This document shows, in pieces, positions 1-6,804 of a DNA stretch of 6,804 nt. The translations under genes and the position numbers were made by a program. Source of the DNA: an archaeon (GTDB lineage Archaea; Hydrothermarchaeota; Hydrothermarchaeia; JALTZZ01; JALUTC01). The notes under the pieces are model-generated. The model was given only the letters and a program-made list of their open reading frames with translations, was not told the DNA's origin and searched no databases. Positions within the stretch are counted from its first letter, which is position 1. Each line of letters starts with the position of its first letter. The stretch lies in assembly GCA_027051265.1 (NCBI GenBank), contig JALTZH010000018.1, forward strand, positions 1-6,804, written 5' to 3'.

Positions 1-1372
1 ACTGATAAGAATGTATAAATTTGAAGAGTTAATAATACCTGAAAAATATAAAAACGTTTCACTAAAGGATGCAAACGATATAATCAACAAAGAAAGAGAG
101 AAACTAAGTAAAGAAGAGAAAGATATACTAAATAAGCTGAAGGAACTATATGAGAAAAACAAAAAGGAATTCCTGAGAATATCTGAAGAAGTTTATGTCG
201 AAAAATATCTCGATGAAAATTTAACAAAACTAGGTGAATATAGTAAGATCGTTGTATTAACCGGATGGGTACCTGAAAAAGACTTGAAAAAGACCGTTAA
301 CGAATTAAAATCTGTTGCAAACGTTGTTGTATACGTTGAGGAACCAGAGAAACATGAAAAGATACCAACATTAACAAGAAATCCGAAAGTTGTTGATAGG
401 TTTGAACTGTTAACGAAGATGTATGGAGTTCCAAATTCGAAAGAGTTTGATCCAACTCTTACACTTTCACTTACATTTCCTACAATATATGCTTTGATGT
501 ATGGTGATTTAGGACATGGTTTATTATTAACTTTAATAGGATATATTATTGCATTTAAAACAAGATTTATCTCTTTAATAAGAAGATTAGGATTCATTGT
601 ATTTTTATGTGGATTGTTTTCTATTTTTACAGGTGGTTTACTCTATGGTAAGTTCTTTGGTATATCTTTACATGAAATAGGATACGATGCACCTTTAAGT
701 TTTATAAAGTTTGAGTTTGAAAAATTATCCGTTAAAACCATAAGTGAAAGCATTATGACTATTGTTCTCATCTCATTTATAATAGGAATTATCCACATAA
801 TAGTCGGATGTATTATAAACATGATAAATAAGATAAGACATGGAGATATAATGCATGCGATATTTAATCCGTGGGGTTTAATGGGACTTATATTTTATGG
901 AACAAGTATAATTCTAGTTGCAAAACATAAAACGAATCTTCAAGGAATGATATCCGATCCTCTCGTGTTCTTAGTAATAGCACCGTTAATAATATTACCG
1001 ATAGGACTTAGAATCGTTGAACGTCAACCAATCGGTTGGAGTTTATTTGAAGTTATTTTAATGATAATGAAATTCCTATCCAATACGATATCTTACGTAA
1101 GAATTGCAGCTTTTGTAATATTACATGCAGCACTATCCATTATGGTCCTTCTAATAATTGGTTCAATACCATCAACTCTCATAGGATATATACTTAAGGC
1201 AATTATTTTCGTATTAGGAAATATTGCAATATTTGCTATTGAAGGTTTCATGGTATTTGTACAGACCTTAAGGTTGCATTATTATGAATATTTTTCAAAA
1301 TTCTATGAAGGTGATGGCTATGAATTTAAACCCTTAAAGTATATTAGAAAATATACATATTTAAAGAGGTGA
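1..1372 (+). CDS. atpI: A-type ATP synthase subunit I (subunit a), 5'-truncated
   Basis: This is the membrane stator subunit, which forms the ion half-channels against the K ring and anchors the peripheral stalks. The frame is open from base 2 with no stop before the ATG at base 11, and the protein there is already in mid cytoplasmic domain, so the gene starts upstream. About 200 residues are missing if it has the usual 650-700. Numbering from that Met, residues 24-62 are probable coiled coil, GWVPE is at 85-89, and DPT at 147 opens the membrane domain. About seven or eight hydrophobic segments follow, with GDLGHG at 165-170. Both family arginines are present: R364 in SYVRIAAF, beside the ring carboxylate, and R421 in EGFMVFVQTLRLHYYE. 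The C-terminus FSKFYEGDGYEFKPL is typical. The stop lies 4 bases before atpK, within that gene's ribosome binding site. Identification is secure; only the N-terminus is unknown. Confidence 0.96.
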   Translation, partial: LIRMYKFEELIIPEKYKNVSLKDANDIINKEREKLSKEEKDILNKLKELYEKNKKEFLRISEEVYVEKYLDENLTKLGEYSKIVVLTGWVPEKDLKKTVNELKSVANVVVYVEEPEKHEKIPTLTRNPKVVDRFELLTKMYGVPNSKEFDPTLTLSLTFPTIYALMYGDLGHGLLLTLIGYIIAFKTRFISLIRRLGFIVFLCGLFSIFTGGLLYGKFFGISLHEIGYDAPLSFIKFEFEKLSVKTISESIMTIVLISFIIGIIHIIVGCIINMINKIRHGDIMHAIFNPWGLMGLIFYGTSIILVAKHKTNLQGMISDPLVFLVIAPLIILPIGLRIVERQPIGWSLFEVILMIMKFLSNTISYVRIAAFVILHAALSIMVLLIIGSIPSTLIGYILKAIIFVLGNIAIFAIEGFMVFVQTLRLHYYEYFSKFYEGDGYEFKPLKYIRKYTYLKR

Positions 1373-1373
1373 G
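1366..1373 (+). promoter_or_regulatory. Strong Shine-Dalgarno site for atpK
   Basis: GAGGTGAG sits just before the ATG at 1377, with the GAGGTGA core ending 4 bases upstream. It matches the complement of the archaeal 16S rRNA 3' end and overlaps the TGA stop of atpI (1370-1372). It fixes the atpK start at 1377, so the N-terminal signal segment is included in the protein. Confidence 0.85.
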
Positions 1374-1376
1374 CAA

Positions 1377-1472
1377 ATGAGTATAGTTCCAAGTAAAAGG
1401 TTGTTTAAAAAGCTTTTTGTTTTCTATACCTTTATAATACTATTAGTAACGACAATAGCTTTAGTAACAGCA
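1377..1472 (+). other. Predicted cleavable signal peptide of subunit K
   Basis: Codons 1-32 of atpK encode a classic tripartite signal: positively charged start, about 18 hydrophobic residues, then VTA before Gln33, which fits the -3/-1 rule. The c subunit hairpin has both ends on the outer face of the membrane, so an N-terminal export signal agrees with the expected topology. If it were not cleaved, the subunit would have a third membrane helix and the ring could not pack normally. Cleavage is inferred and cannot be shown from sequence. Confidence 0.75.
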
Positions 1473-1721
1473 CAGGAAGTTAAAGAAGCGCCTGCTGAAC
1501 AGGCAAGAGGACTTCTTGCAGTTGGTATAGGTTTAGCAACTGGATTAGCAGCTGCTGGAGCTGGTATTGGAGCTGGTATAGCTGGAGCAGCAGCAATATC
1601 TGCAGTTTCAGAAAAGAGAGAAATGTTTGGTATATCGTTACTCTTCGTAGTTATTGCTGAAGGAGTAGCAGCATACGGTATTGCTATAGCATTCATTTTA
1701 CCTGGATTAGCTGGCTTCTAA
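1377..1721 (+). CDS. atpK: A-type ATP synthase subunit K (c-ring proteolipid) with signal peptide
   Basis: This 114-residue protein is the rotor ring subunit that carries ions across the membrane. Residues 1-32 look like a signal peptide: a basic n-region (KR and KK at 7-12), a hydrophobic core at 13-30, and a likely cleavage site VTA|Q after A32. The mature part is a single helical hairpin. Helix 1 (about 45-76) carries the glycine motif (GxGxGxG from G61), a polar SEKRE loop follows at 78-82, and helix 2 (about 83-109) carries the essential carboxylate E95 in VVIAEGVAAYG. Helix 1 has no Gln and the residue after E95 is Gly, so the usual sodium ligands are missing and H+ is the likelier ion (inference). 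With one hairpin and one carboxylate per subunit, the ring should suit ATP synthesis. This differs from the multiplied hairpins of some methanogens and from eukaryotic V-ATPases. Confidence 0.96.
   Translation: MSIVPSKRLFKKLFVFYTFIILLVTTIALVTAQEVKEAPAEQARGLLAVGIGLATGLAAAGAGIGAGIAGAAAISAVSEKREMFGISLLFVVIAEGVAAYGIAIAFILPGLAGF
1557..1580 (+). repeat. Tandem 12-bp near-repeat encoding the c-subunit glycine motif
   Basis: GGAGCTGGTATT is followed directly by GGAGCTGGTATA, one base apart in 12. The repeat falls in helix 1 of subunit K, where it encodes the close-packing Gly/Ala/Ile stretch around residues 61-68. It is best read as a result of the small-residue protein motif rather than as a DNA element, though it might allow slippage. 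Confidence 0.6.
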
Positions 1722-1722
1722 C

Positions 1723-2307
1723 ATGGAAGAATTTAAGCAAATAATTTCAAAGATTGAAGAAGATTACAAAAGAGAAATAGATAACATAATAAAATCGGCA
1801 AAAATCGAAGCTGAAAAAATCGAAAAGGAAATTAGATCAAAAGCGGAAAAATTGAGAAAAGAAATAATAGAAGAATATAAAAGAAACGCTGAAAAAGAAA
1901 GAGAAAAGATTTTATCCCTAGCAAAATTAGAAGCAAGAAAAATAATATCTAAGACAAAGGAAGATATGATAAACAGCGTTATACAGAAAGCATTAGGTCA
2001 AATAAGAAATGTAGATAAGAATGTTTATAAAGAGTTCCTAAAGAGGACAATAGAGCATTCGTTAAATATACTTGAAAGTAAAAACCTAGAAATACTTGCA
2101 AGAGATCGAGATATAGGTCTAATAGAAGAAATACTTAAAGAATTAAATTTAAACTTCAAAATTTCAAAGCTTTCAAGTGAAAGTCTCGGTGGTATTATTA
2201 TCAGAGATTTGCAGAACAATATTGAATTAAACTTTACTTTTGAAAAGATATTGGAAAGGAAAACAGATGCGATACGTTCAGAAGTTGCAAAAATTTTATT
2301 TTCATAA
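1723..2307 (+). CDS. atpE: A-type ATP synthase subunit E (peripheral stalk)
   Basis: This 194-residue protein, of the usual family length, is the peripheral stalk subunit that pairs with subunit H and links the A3B3 head to subunit I so that the head does not rotate. Residues 1 to about 85 are almost all Lys, Glu, Ile, Ala and Arg in a long amphipathic, coiled-coil pattern. From about residue 95 a globular head-binding domain follows. Its family ending is clear: GGIIIRDLQNNIELNFTFEK from residue 156, then a helix ending VAKILFS. The start lies 1 base after the atpK stop. I see no Shine-Dalgarno site before it, so it is probably translated by ribosomes continuing from atpK. No alternative in-frame start looks better, and the coiled coil begins at once from this Met. 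No sign of truncation or frameshift. Confidence 0.94.
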   Translation: MEEFKQIISKIEEDYKREIDNIIKSAKIEAEKIEKEIRSKAEKLRKEIIEEYKRNAEKEREKILSLAKLEARKIISKTKEDMINSVIQKALGQIRNVDKNVYKEFLKRTIEHSLNILESKNLEILARDRDIGLIEEILKELNLNFKISKLSSESLGGIIIRDLQNNIELNFTFEKILERKTDAIRSEVAKILFS

Positions 2308-2309
2308 TT

Positions 2310-3332
2310 ATGTTTAAATCTATACCATATTCAGTTAAAGTTAGAACATTAATATCGAAGCTATTAACTAAGAGAGAATATGACATAATATCCGAGCAAG
2401 ACAATGTAGTCTCAATAGGTACATATCTCGAAAAATTAGAATATGGGAAAGTTATTCTTAAATATTCGACGGAGATTTCAAGAATAGAAGAAGAATTATG
2501 GAATGTATATTATGAAGGATTGGAACGTCTTTATAACTATATACCAATTACGGAAAGAAGTGTCTTCAACTATTTCATATTTAAAAAGTTAGAGATAGAA
2601 AATCTAAAAGAAATATTAATGGGAATAGCTTTAAATATTGACAGAGATAAAATATTCGATAAAGTACATAGAAAATTCAGAGAAAAGTTTAAAGAAATAA
2701 TTTACTCAGAAACATTAGATGAGGCGGTGATGAAATTAAAAGGTGAAGGATATTACGAGAGATTAATAGATGGTCTTAAATATTATAAAGAGAGAGGAAA
2801 TATCTATAAAATGCTATCAAATCTCGATCATTATTACTATGAAAACTTAACGAAGTATGCAATATACAATATTTCTTTAAGCAAGATATTACGTGCAAGA
2901 ATAGATAAGGAAAATCTTAAACTATTGCTAAGATATATTTTGGAAAAGAATTATAAGGAAATTCCTAGAGAGGAATTTATTTCACTTTTAATACCAAACG
3001 GTAAAATTACAAGATTTGAAGAGCTCATTGAATCAGAAAGTATTGAAAGATTTGTAATGAATATTACGGATACACCATTCTTTGAGAAATTAAATGCAAG
3101 CGTTAAAAAATATAAAGAGATTGGTGATATTGACATATTGGATAAAGCTATTGATGAAGCTTATCTAGATATATTGAAAAGTATATTGGTAAAGCCTTTT
3201 GGGATAGATATACCGATATGTTATGCAGAGATGAAACGATTTGAAGTGGTTAATCTAATTAAAATATTAAAGTTAAAGCATGAAGGTATAGAACCTGAAA
3301 TTATAAAGGATAAGGTTGTGATAATAATATGA
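2310..3332 (+). CDS. atpC: A-type ATP synthase subunit C (central rotor socket)
   Basis: This 340-residue protein belongs to the A-type C / V-type d family. It is a funnel-shaped, all-helical protein that sits on the cytoplasmic face of the K ring and receives the D-F central stalk, present once per complex. The sequence is helical, rich in Tyr, Leu, Lys and Glu, without membrane segments. The N-terminus (SVKVRTLISKLLTKREYD) and the C-terminal block from about residue 302, PICYAEMKRFEVVNLIKIL followed by EGIEPEIIKD, fit the family pattern in which a conserved charged helix with a NL pair precedes the end. Single residues are poorly conserved in this family, so length and operon position add weight. 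It starts 2 bases after the atpE stop with no visible Shine-Dalgarno site, and its TGA overlaps the atpF start by 4 bases. Confidence 0.93.
   Translation: MFKSIPYSVKVRTLISKLLTKREYDIISEQDNVVSIGTYLEKLEYGKVILKYSTEISRIEEELWNVYYEGLERLYNYIPITERSVFNYFIFKKLEIENLKEILMGIALNIDRDKIFDKVHRKFREKFKEIIYSETLDEAVMKLKGEGYYERLIDGLKYYKERGNIYKMLSNLDHYYYENLTKYAIYNISLSKILRARIDKENLKLLLRYILEKNYKEIPREEFISLLIPNGKITRFEELIESESIERFVMNITDTPFFEKLNASVKKYKEIGDIDILDKAIDEAYLDILKSILVKPFGIDIPICYAEMKRFEVVNLIKILKLKHEGIEPEIIKDKVVIII
3318..3322 (+). promoter_or_regulatory. Weak Shine-Dalgarno-like site for atpF
   Basis: GTGAT lies 6 bases before the atpF ATG at 3329 and matches part of the archaeal GGAGGTGAT consensus. It is embedded in the end of atpC. 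With the ATGA stop-start overlap at 3329-3332, it probably helps ribosomes restart on atpF. Five bases is a short match, so this is tentative. Confidence 0.4.
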
Positions 3333-3652
3333 AGATAATAACTATCGGAGATCATGATTTTGTAGTGGGGTTTAAATTCGGAGGAGTTGATGGAATCGTA
3401 ATAAAAAACAAATCCGAAACATTAAATGTTGTAAAAGAATTGATTGAGAAGAAAAATATTGGTATAATTATTATCCAAGAAAAATTCTATAATGAAGTAA
3501 AGGATGTTGTTGATGAACTTCTTGAAGGGAGATTATATCCAGTTATTGTCTCTGTACCTGGTAAAGAAGGAAAAATAACCAAAATGGATGTTTTATCTAA
3601 ATTAATAAAACGTGCAATAGGAGTTGAGATAAAATTTGGTGAGGAGAAATGA
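3329..3652 (+). CDS. atpF: A-type ATP synthase subunit F (central stalk)
   Basis: This is a 107-residue soluble protein, close to the roughly 100-residue family size. Subunit F binds subunit D in the rotor shaft, one copy per complex, and in related enzymes it affects ATPase activity. The pattern is an alternating beta/alpha, CheY-like fold. Strand 1 with loop is [20 protein letters not shown] (1-20), a strand at 45-50 (GIIIIQ) is followed by a helix, and [10 protein letters not shown] (72-81) is the conserved family block. A C-terminal helix (about 85-97) follows, which in this family reaches along the stalk. It overlaps the atpC stop and the atpA start by 4 bases each (ATGA), consistent with translational coupling. 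No odd features. Confidence 0.94.
   Translation: MKIITIGDHDFVVGFKFGGVDGIVIKNKSETLNVVKELIEKKNIGIIIIQEKFYNEVKDVVDELLEGRLYPVIVSVPGKEGKITKMDVLSKLIKRAIGVEIKFGEEK
3638..3646 (+). promoter_or_regulatory. Strong Shine-Dalgarno site for atpA
   Basis: GGTGAGGAG lies inside the last codons of atpF. Its GGTGA part ends 6 bases before the atpA ATG at 3649, a good archaeal spacing; the GGAG part is only 2 bases away and is less likely to be used. It supports the 3649 start, as does the [16 protein letters not shown]-terminus typical of subunit A. Confidence 0.8.
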
Positions 3653-5421
3653 TAGGTAGAATAGTAAGAATATCCGGCCCTCTGGTAGTTGCGGATAATA
3701 TGTCTGGTAGCTTAATGTATGAAGTAGTTAGAGTTGGAGAAGAAGGCTTAATTGGAGAAATAATAAGAATACAAGGGGATAAAGCTATGATTCAAGTATA
3801 TGAAGATACAACCGGATTAAAACCAGGAGAGAAAGTTGAAAGAACAGGATCACCGTTATCAGTAGAATTAGGTCCTGGCATCGTTGGAACGATATATGAT
3901 GGTATACAACGTCCTTTAGAAGTTATAAGAGATAAAACTGGATCAATATTTATAAGAAGAGGAATAACCGCTGAAGCTCTTGATAGAAAACGTAAGTGGA
4001 ATTTTATACCAAAAGTGAAAAAGGGAGATAAAGTTGAAGAGGGTGATGTTTTAGGTATAGTTCAAGAAACATCTCTGGTTGAACATAGAATATTGGTTCC
4101 ACCTAATATATCGGGAGAAGTTGTTGAAATTGTAAATGAAGGAAAATATACTGTTGAAGATATAATTGCTACGATTAAAACGAAAGAGGGTAATGTCGAA
4201 TTAAAAATGTATCAAAAATGGCCAGTTCGTGTTCCTAGACCTTTTAAAGAAAAACTTGATCCAACAGAACCATTAATAACAGGACAACGTGTAATAGATT
4301 GCTTATTCCCAGTTGCTAAAGGGGGTACAGCATCAGTCCCTGGTCCATTTGGTGCTGGTAAAACTGTTCTAGGACATCAGTTAGCAAAATGGAGTGATGC
4401 CGAAGTATTTATTTATATTGGATGTGGTGAAAGAGGAAACGAAATGACAGAAGTTCTTGAAGAATTTCCACATCTTAAAGAACCAAGAACAGGTAAGCCA
4501 TTGATGGAAAGAACGATATTAATTGCGAACACAAGTAATATGCCCGTAGCAGCAAGAGAAGCAAGTATATATGTTGGAATAACAATTGCTGAATACTTTA
4601 GAGATATGGGATACAACGTTGCATTGATGGCGGATTCGACAAGTAGATGGGCAGAAGCAATGAGAGAAATTTCCGGAAGATTGGAAGAAATGCCTGGTGA
4701 AGAAGGATTTCCTGCATATTTGGCATCGAGATTATCCGAATTCTATGAAAGAGCTGGAAGAGTAATCTGTTTAGGTAGAGATAACAGAATAGGATCCGTA
4801 ACAGTTGTTGGAGCGGTATCACCACCAGGTGGTGATTTTACAGAGCCTGTAACTCAAAATACTTTAAGAATAGTAAAAGTCTTTTGGGGACTGGATTCAA
4901 AACTTGCAGATAGAAGACACTTCCCAGCTATAAATTGGTTGATAAGTTATTCTCTCTATGTTGATCATGTTAAAGACTGGTGGCATAAACATATAAACGA
5001 TAAATGGCTGGAACGAAGAAATGAAGCGATGAAAATATTACAAAGAGAAGCAGAATTATTAGAAATAGTTCAACTCGTTGGACCTGAAGCTTTACCTGAA
5101 AAAGATAGATGGCTCTTAGAGATTGCTAGAATGATTAGAGAAGATTTCTTACAACAGAATGCATTTCATGAAGTTGATACGTATTGCTCACCGAAAAAAC
5201 AGTTCGAAATATTGGATATAATAATTACATTCTATCATAAAGGATTAGAGGCTATTTCAAAAGGAATACCGTTTAAAAAATTATTTGAACTTGAGGTTAA
5301 ATCCGATATTGCAATGTTAAAATATATACCTGAGGATCAATTTGAAGAACATGCTAAAAATATTAGAAAGAAGATTGATGAACAAATAAATTATATAGCT
5401 AAGGAGGTTGAAGTATTATGA
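3649..5421 (+). CDS. atpA: A-type ATP synthase catalytic subunit A
   Basis: This 590-residue catalytic subunit makes or hydrolyses ATP at the A-B interfaces of the A3B3 head. Domains in order: N-terminal beta barrel (about 1-75), the A/V-specific non-homologous bulge (about 110-190), the nucleotide-binding domain, then a helical C-terminal domain from about 440. Key motifs are intact. The P-loop GPFGAGKT is at 232-239 with K238. GCGERGNE is at 258-265, where E261 is the expected catalytic base. [18 protein letters not shown] starts at 325 with D329, and the ATP synthase signature [10 protein letters not shown] is at 426-435. The length is normal and no intein interrupts the P-loop, a known insertion site in some archaea. 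The P-loop has Ala236 where many archaeal A subunits have Ser, and Leu-Gly follows GKTV where I recall other pairs ending in Gln. The gene overlaps atpF and atpB by 4 bases each. Confidence 0.98.
   Translation: MIGRIVRISGPLVVADNMSGSLMYEVVRVGEEGLIGEIIRIQGDKAMIQVYEDTTGLKPGEKVERTGSPLSVELGPGIVGTIYDGIQRPLEVIRDKTGSIFIRRGITAEALDRKRKWNFIPKVKKGDKVEEGDVLGIVQETSLVEHRILVPPNISGEVVEIVNEGKYTVEDIIATIKTKEGNVELKMYQKWPVRVPRPFKEKLDPTEPLITGQRVIDCLFPVAKGGTASVPGPFGAGKTVLGHQLAKWSDAEVFIYIGCGERGNEMTEVLEEFPHLKEPRTGKPLMERTILIANTSNMPVAAREASIYVGITIAEYFRDMGYNVALMADSTSRWAEAMREISGRLEEMPGEEGFPAYLASRLSEFYERAGRVICLGRDNRIGSVTVVGAVSPPGGDFTEPVTQNTLRIVKVFWGLDSKLADRRHFPAINWLISYSLYVDHVKDWWHKHINDKWLERRNEAMKILQREAELLEIVQLVGPEALPEKDRWLLEIARMIREDFLQQNAFHEVDTYCSPKKQFEILDIIITFYHKGLEAISKGIPFKKLFELEVKSDIAMLKYIPEDQFEEHAKNIRKKIDEQINYIAKEVEVL
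5403..5408 (+). promoter_or_regulatory. Strong Shine-Dalgarno site for atpB
   Basis: GGAGGT, within AAGGAGGTTGA near the end of atpA, lies 9 bases before the ATG at 5418. It is a near-perfect match to the 16S anti-SD and, with the ATGA overlap at 5418-5421, supports this start for atpB. Confidence 0.85.
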
Positions 5422-6804
5422 TTGAATCAAAACTTAAGGAATACACATCCATAACCGAAATTTATGGCCCTCTCTTAGTTGTAGAAGGAGTTAGTGATGC
5501 AGCCTATGGAGAGATTGTTGAAGTAGAATTACCAACAGGAGAAAAAAGAAGAGGATTGGTTTTAGAATCAGCATTGAATAGAGCAATAGTACAGGTTTTT
5601 GAAGGAACTAGAGGAGTTAATATTGGAACTACAAGAATAAGATTTACTGGTGAGGTTGCAAAAATTGGTGTTTCGGAAGACATGCTTGGTAGAATATTTA
5701 ATGGTTCTGGAAAACCTATAGATAAAGGTCCAGAAATAATTCCGGAAGAAAAATTACCAATCTCAGGTTCACCGTTAAATCCTGCAGCAAGAGAATATCC
5801 AAGAGATTTTATACAAACTGGAGTATCCGTAATAGATGGTATGAATTCTTTAGTTAGAGGACAAAAACTTCCATTGTTTTCCGGTAGTGGGTTACCTCAT
5901 AACATATTAGCTGCTCAAATCGCTAGACAAGCAAAAGTTAGAGGAAAAGAAGAAAGCTTTGCAATAGTTTTTGCAGGTATTGGTATAACACATGAGGAAG
6001 CTAGTTTCTTTATTAAAGAATTTAGAGAAACAGGTGCATTGGAAAGAAGTGTTGTATTTCTTAACTTGGCAAACGATCCAGCAATTGAAAGAATAATGAC
6101 ACCTAGAGTTGCGTTAACGGTTGCTGAGTATTTAGCATTCGAAAAAGATTATCACGTTTTAGTAATCTTAACGGATATAACCAACTATGCTGAAGCTTTA
6201 AGAGAAATATCAGCTGCAAGATATGAAGTACCAGGTAGAAGAGGTTATCCGGGATATATGTATACGGACTTAGCAACGATATACGAAAGAGCGGGAAGAG
6301 CTAGAGGGAAGAAAGGTTCAATAACAATGATGCCTATATTAACGATGCCTGGAGATGATCGAACTCATCCAATACCGGACTTAACAGGATATATAACTGA
6401 AGGCCAGATCTTCCTCTCGAGAGAATTATATAGAAAAGGTATTTATCCACCTATTGATCCGTTACCAAGTTTATCCAGATTAATGAAGAGTGGTATAGGT
6501 AAAGGAAGAACAAGAGAGGATCATGCCAACGTATCTGATCAATTGTATGCTGCATATGCAGAAGGAAGAGATCTTAGAGATTTAGTTGCAGTAGTTGGTG
6601 AGGAAGCATTAACCGATAGAGATAGATTGTATTTGAAATTCGCAGATGAATTTGAGAGGAAATTTATAAACCAAGGTTATTATGAAGATCGTTCCATAGA
6701 AAGAACGTTAGAAATAGCTTGGGATTTATTATCAATGCTTCCAGAAAGAGATTTAAAGAAAATCAAACCAGAATATATCAAAAAATACCATCCGAAATAT
6801 AAAC
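5418..6804 (+). CDS. atpB: A-type ATP synthase regulatory subunit B, 3'-truncated
   Basis: This is the non-catalytic nucleotide-binding partner of subunit A in the A3B3 head. The frame stays open to the window edge, giving 462 codons plus one base. The family is about 460-470 residues, so only a few residues should be missing. The N-terminal beta barrel begins [17 protein letters not shown]. The P-loop is degenerate, FSGSGLPHN at 154-162, as expected for B rather than [16 protein letters not shown] is at 251-265, [19 protein letters not shown] at 271-289, [15 protein letters not shown] at 316-330, and the signature [10 protein letters not shown] at 344-353. The C-terminal helical domain contains [20 protein letters not shown]. 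Small departures from the pattern I recall are Y270 before EVPGR, M304 where Gln is usual after SIT, and G312 in MPGDD. None touches a known catalytic residue. It overlaps atpA by 4 bases; subunit D would normally follow. Confidence 0.97.
   Translation, partial: MIESKLKEYTSITEIYGPLLVVEGVSDAAYGEIVEVELPTGEKRRGLVLESALNRAIVQVFEGTRGVNIGTTRIRFTGEVAKIGVSEDMLGRIFNGSGKPIDKGPEIIPEEKLPISGSPLNPAAREYPRDFIQTGVSVIDGMNSLVRGQKLPLFSGSGLPHNILAAQIARQAKVRGKEESFAIVFAGIGITHEEASFFIKEFRETGALERSVVFLNLANDPAIERIMTPRVALTVAEYLAFEKDYHVLVILTDITNYAEALREISAARYEVPGRRGYPGYMYTDLATIYERAGRARGKKGSITMMPILTMPGDDRTHPIPDLTGYITEGQIFLSRELYRKGIYPPIDPLPSLSRLMKSGIGKGRTREDHANVSDQLYAAYAEGRDLRDLVAVVGEEALTDRDRLYLKFADEFERKFINQGYYEDRSIERTLEIAWDLLSMLPERDLKKIKPEYIKKYHPKYK

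Noticed and set aside
11-13. ATG at base 11 as the true start of subunit I
   Set aside because: The frame is open upstream to base 2, there is no Shine-Dalgarno site in the 10 bases before it, and starting here would leave out the N-terminal part of the cytoplasmic domain. It is an internal Met of a gene cut by the window edge.
193-597. Minus-strand open frame of 134 codons opposite atpI
   Set aside because: It lies wholly inside a well-conserved gene, its protein resembles no family I know, and AT-rich coding DNA often leaves such frames.
1424-1696. Minus-strand open frame of 90 codons opposite atpK, rich in Ala and Pro
   Set aside because: It is the antisense of the Gly/Ala-rich c-subunit helices; the Ala-Pro-Ile repeat follows from the complement of GCT/GGT codons. 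No binding site or family resemblance.
1373-2309. Internal promoter or terminator in the gaps between I, K, E and C
   Set aside because: The gaps are only 1-4 bases. AT-rich stretches inside the genes resemble TATA boxes but cannot be told from the AT-rich background, and no T-run terminator is placed at a gene end.
2025-3136. Short minus-strand frames at 2025-2219 and 2951-3136
   Set aside because: Low-complexity Ser/Ile/Leu-rich antisense translations of atpE and atpC, with no independent support.
4321-4400. Possible intein at the P-loop of subunit A
   Set aside because: Archaeal A subunits sometimes carry inteins here, but the P-loop is continuous and the protein has the normal 590-residue length.
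4413-4825. Two overlapping minus-strand open frames opposite atpA
   Set aside because: Both are antisense to the most conserved part of subunit A; neither has a ribosome binding site or recognisable protein features.

Overview
The window lies entirely inside an archaeal A-type (A1Ao) ATP synthase operon, read on the + strand in the order I-K-E-C-F-A-B. The first gene (subunit I) is cut by the left edge and the last (subunit B) by the right edge. The five genes between them are complete. The usual outer members of such operons, subunit H upstream of I and subunit D downstream of B, would lie outside the window and are not seen.

Organism: an archaeon, judged from the A-type subunit set, the gene order and Shine-Dalgarno sites of the GGTGA/GGAGGT type. 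The DNA is strongly AT-rich, arginine is mostly AGA, and the proteins are rich in Lys, Glu and Ile. This fits a low-GC, possibly thermophilic archaeon, but base composition alone could cause the same bias. The I-K-E-C-F-A-B order is the one best known from euryarchaea. The c subunit (K), however, carries an N-terminal signal peptide, which I associate more with Sulfolobus-like and thaumarchaeal c subunits. I do not assign a lineage.

Layout: I (1-1372, partial), K (1377-1721), E (1723-2307), C (2310-3332), F (3329-3652), A (3649-5421), B (5418-6804, partial). Gaps between genes are 4, 1 and 2 bases, followed by three ATGA overlaps of 4 bases. There is no non-coding stretch above 4 bases, and I see no internal promoter, terminator, RNA gene, mobile element or CRISPR.

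How the parts work together: A and B form the A3B3 catalytic head. F belongs to the central rotor stalk, and C is the socket joining that stalk to the membrane ring of K. I is the membrane stator that forms the ion path against the K ring. E, with the unseen H, forms the peripheral stalks that hold the head still. Ion flow through I and K turns the rotor and drives ATP synthesis in A3B3. All catalytic and ion-path residues I checked are present, so the enzyme looks functional.

This is a conserved housekeeping operon and I find no new system in it. The points worth a second look are modest: the signal-peptide c subunit that looks proton-specific, an Ala in the P-loop of A where Ser is common, and a pattern of strong ribosome binding sites before K, A and B but none before E and C.
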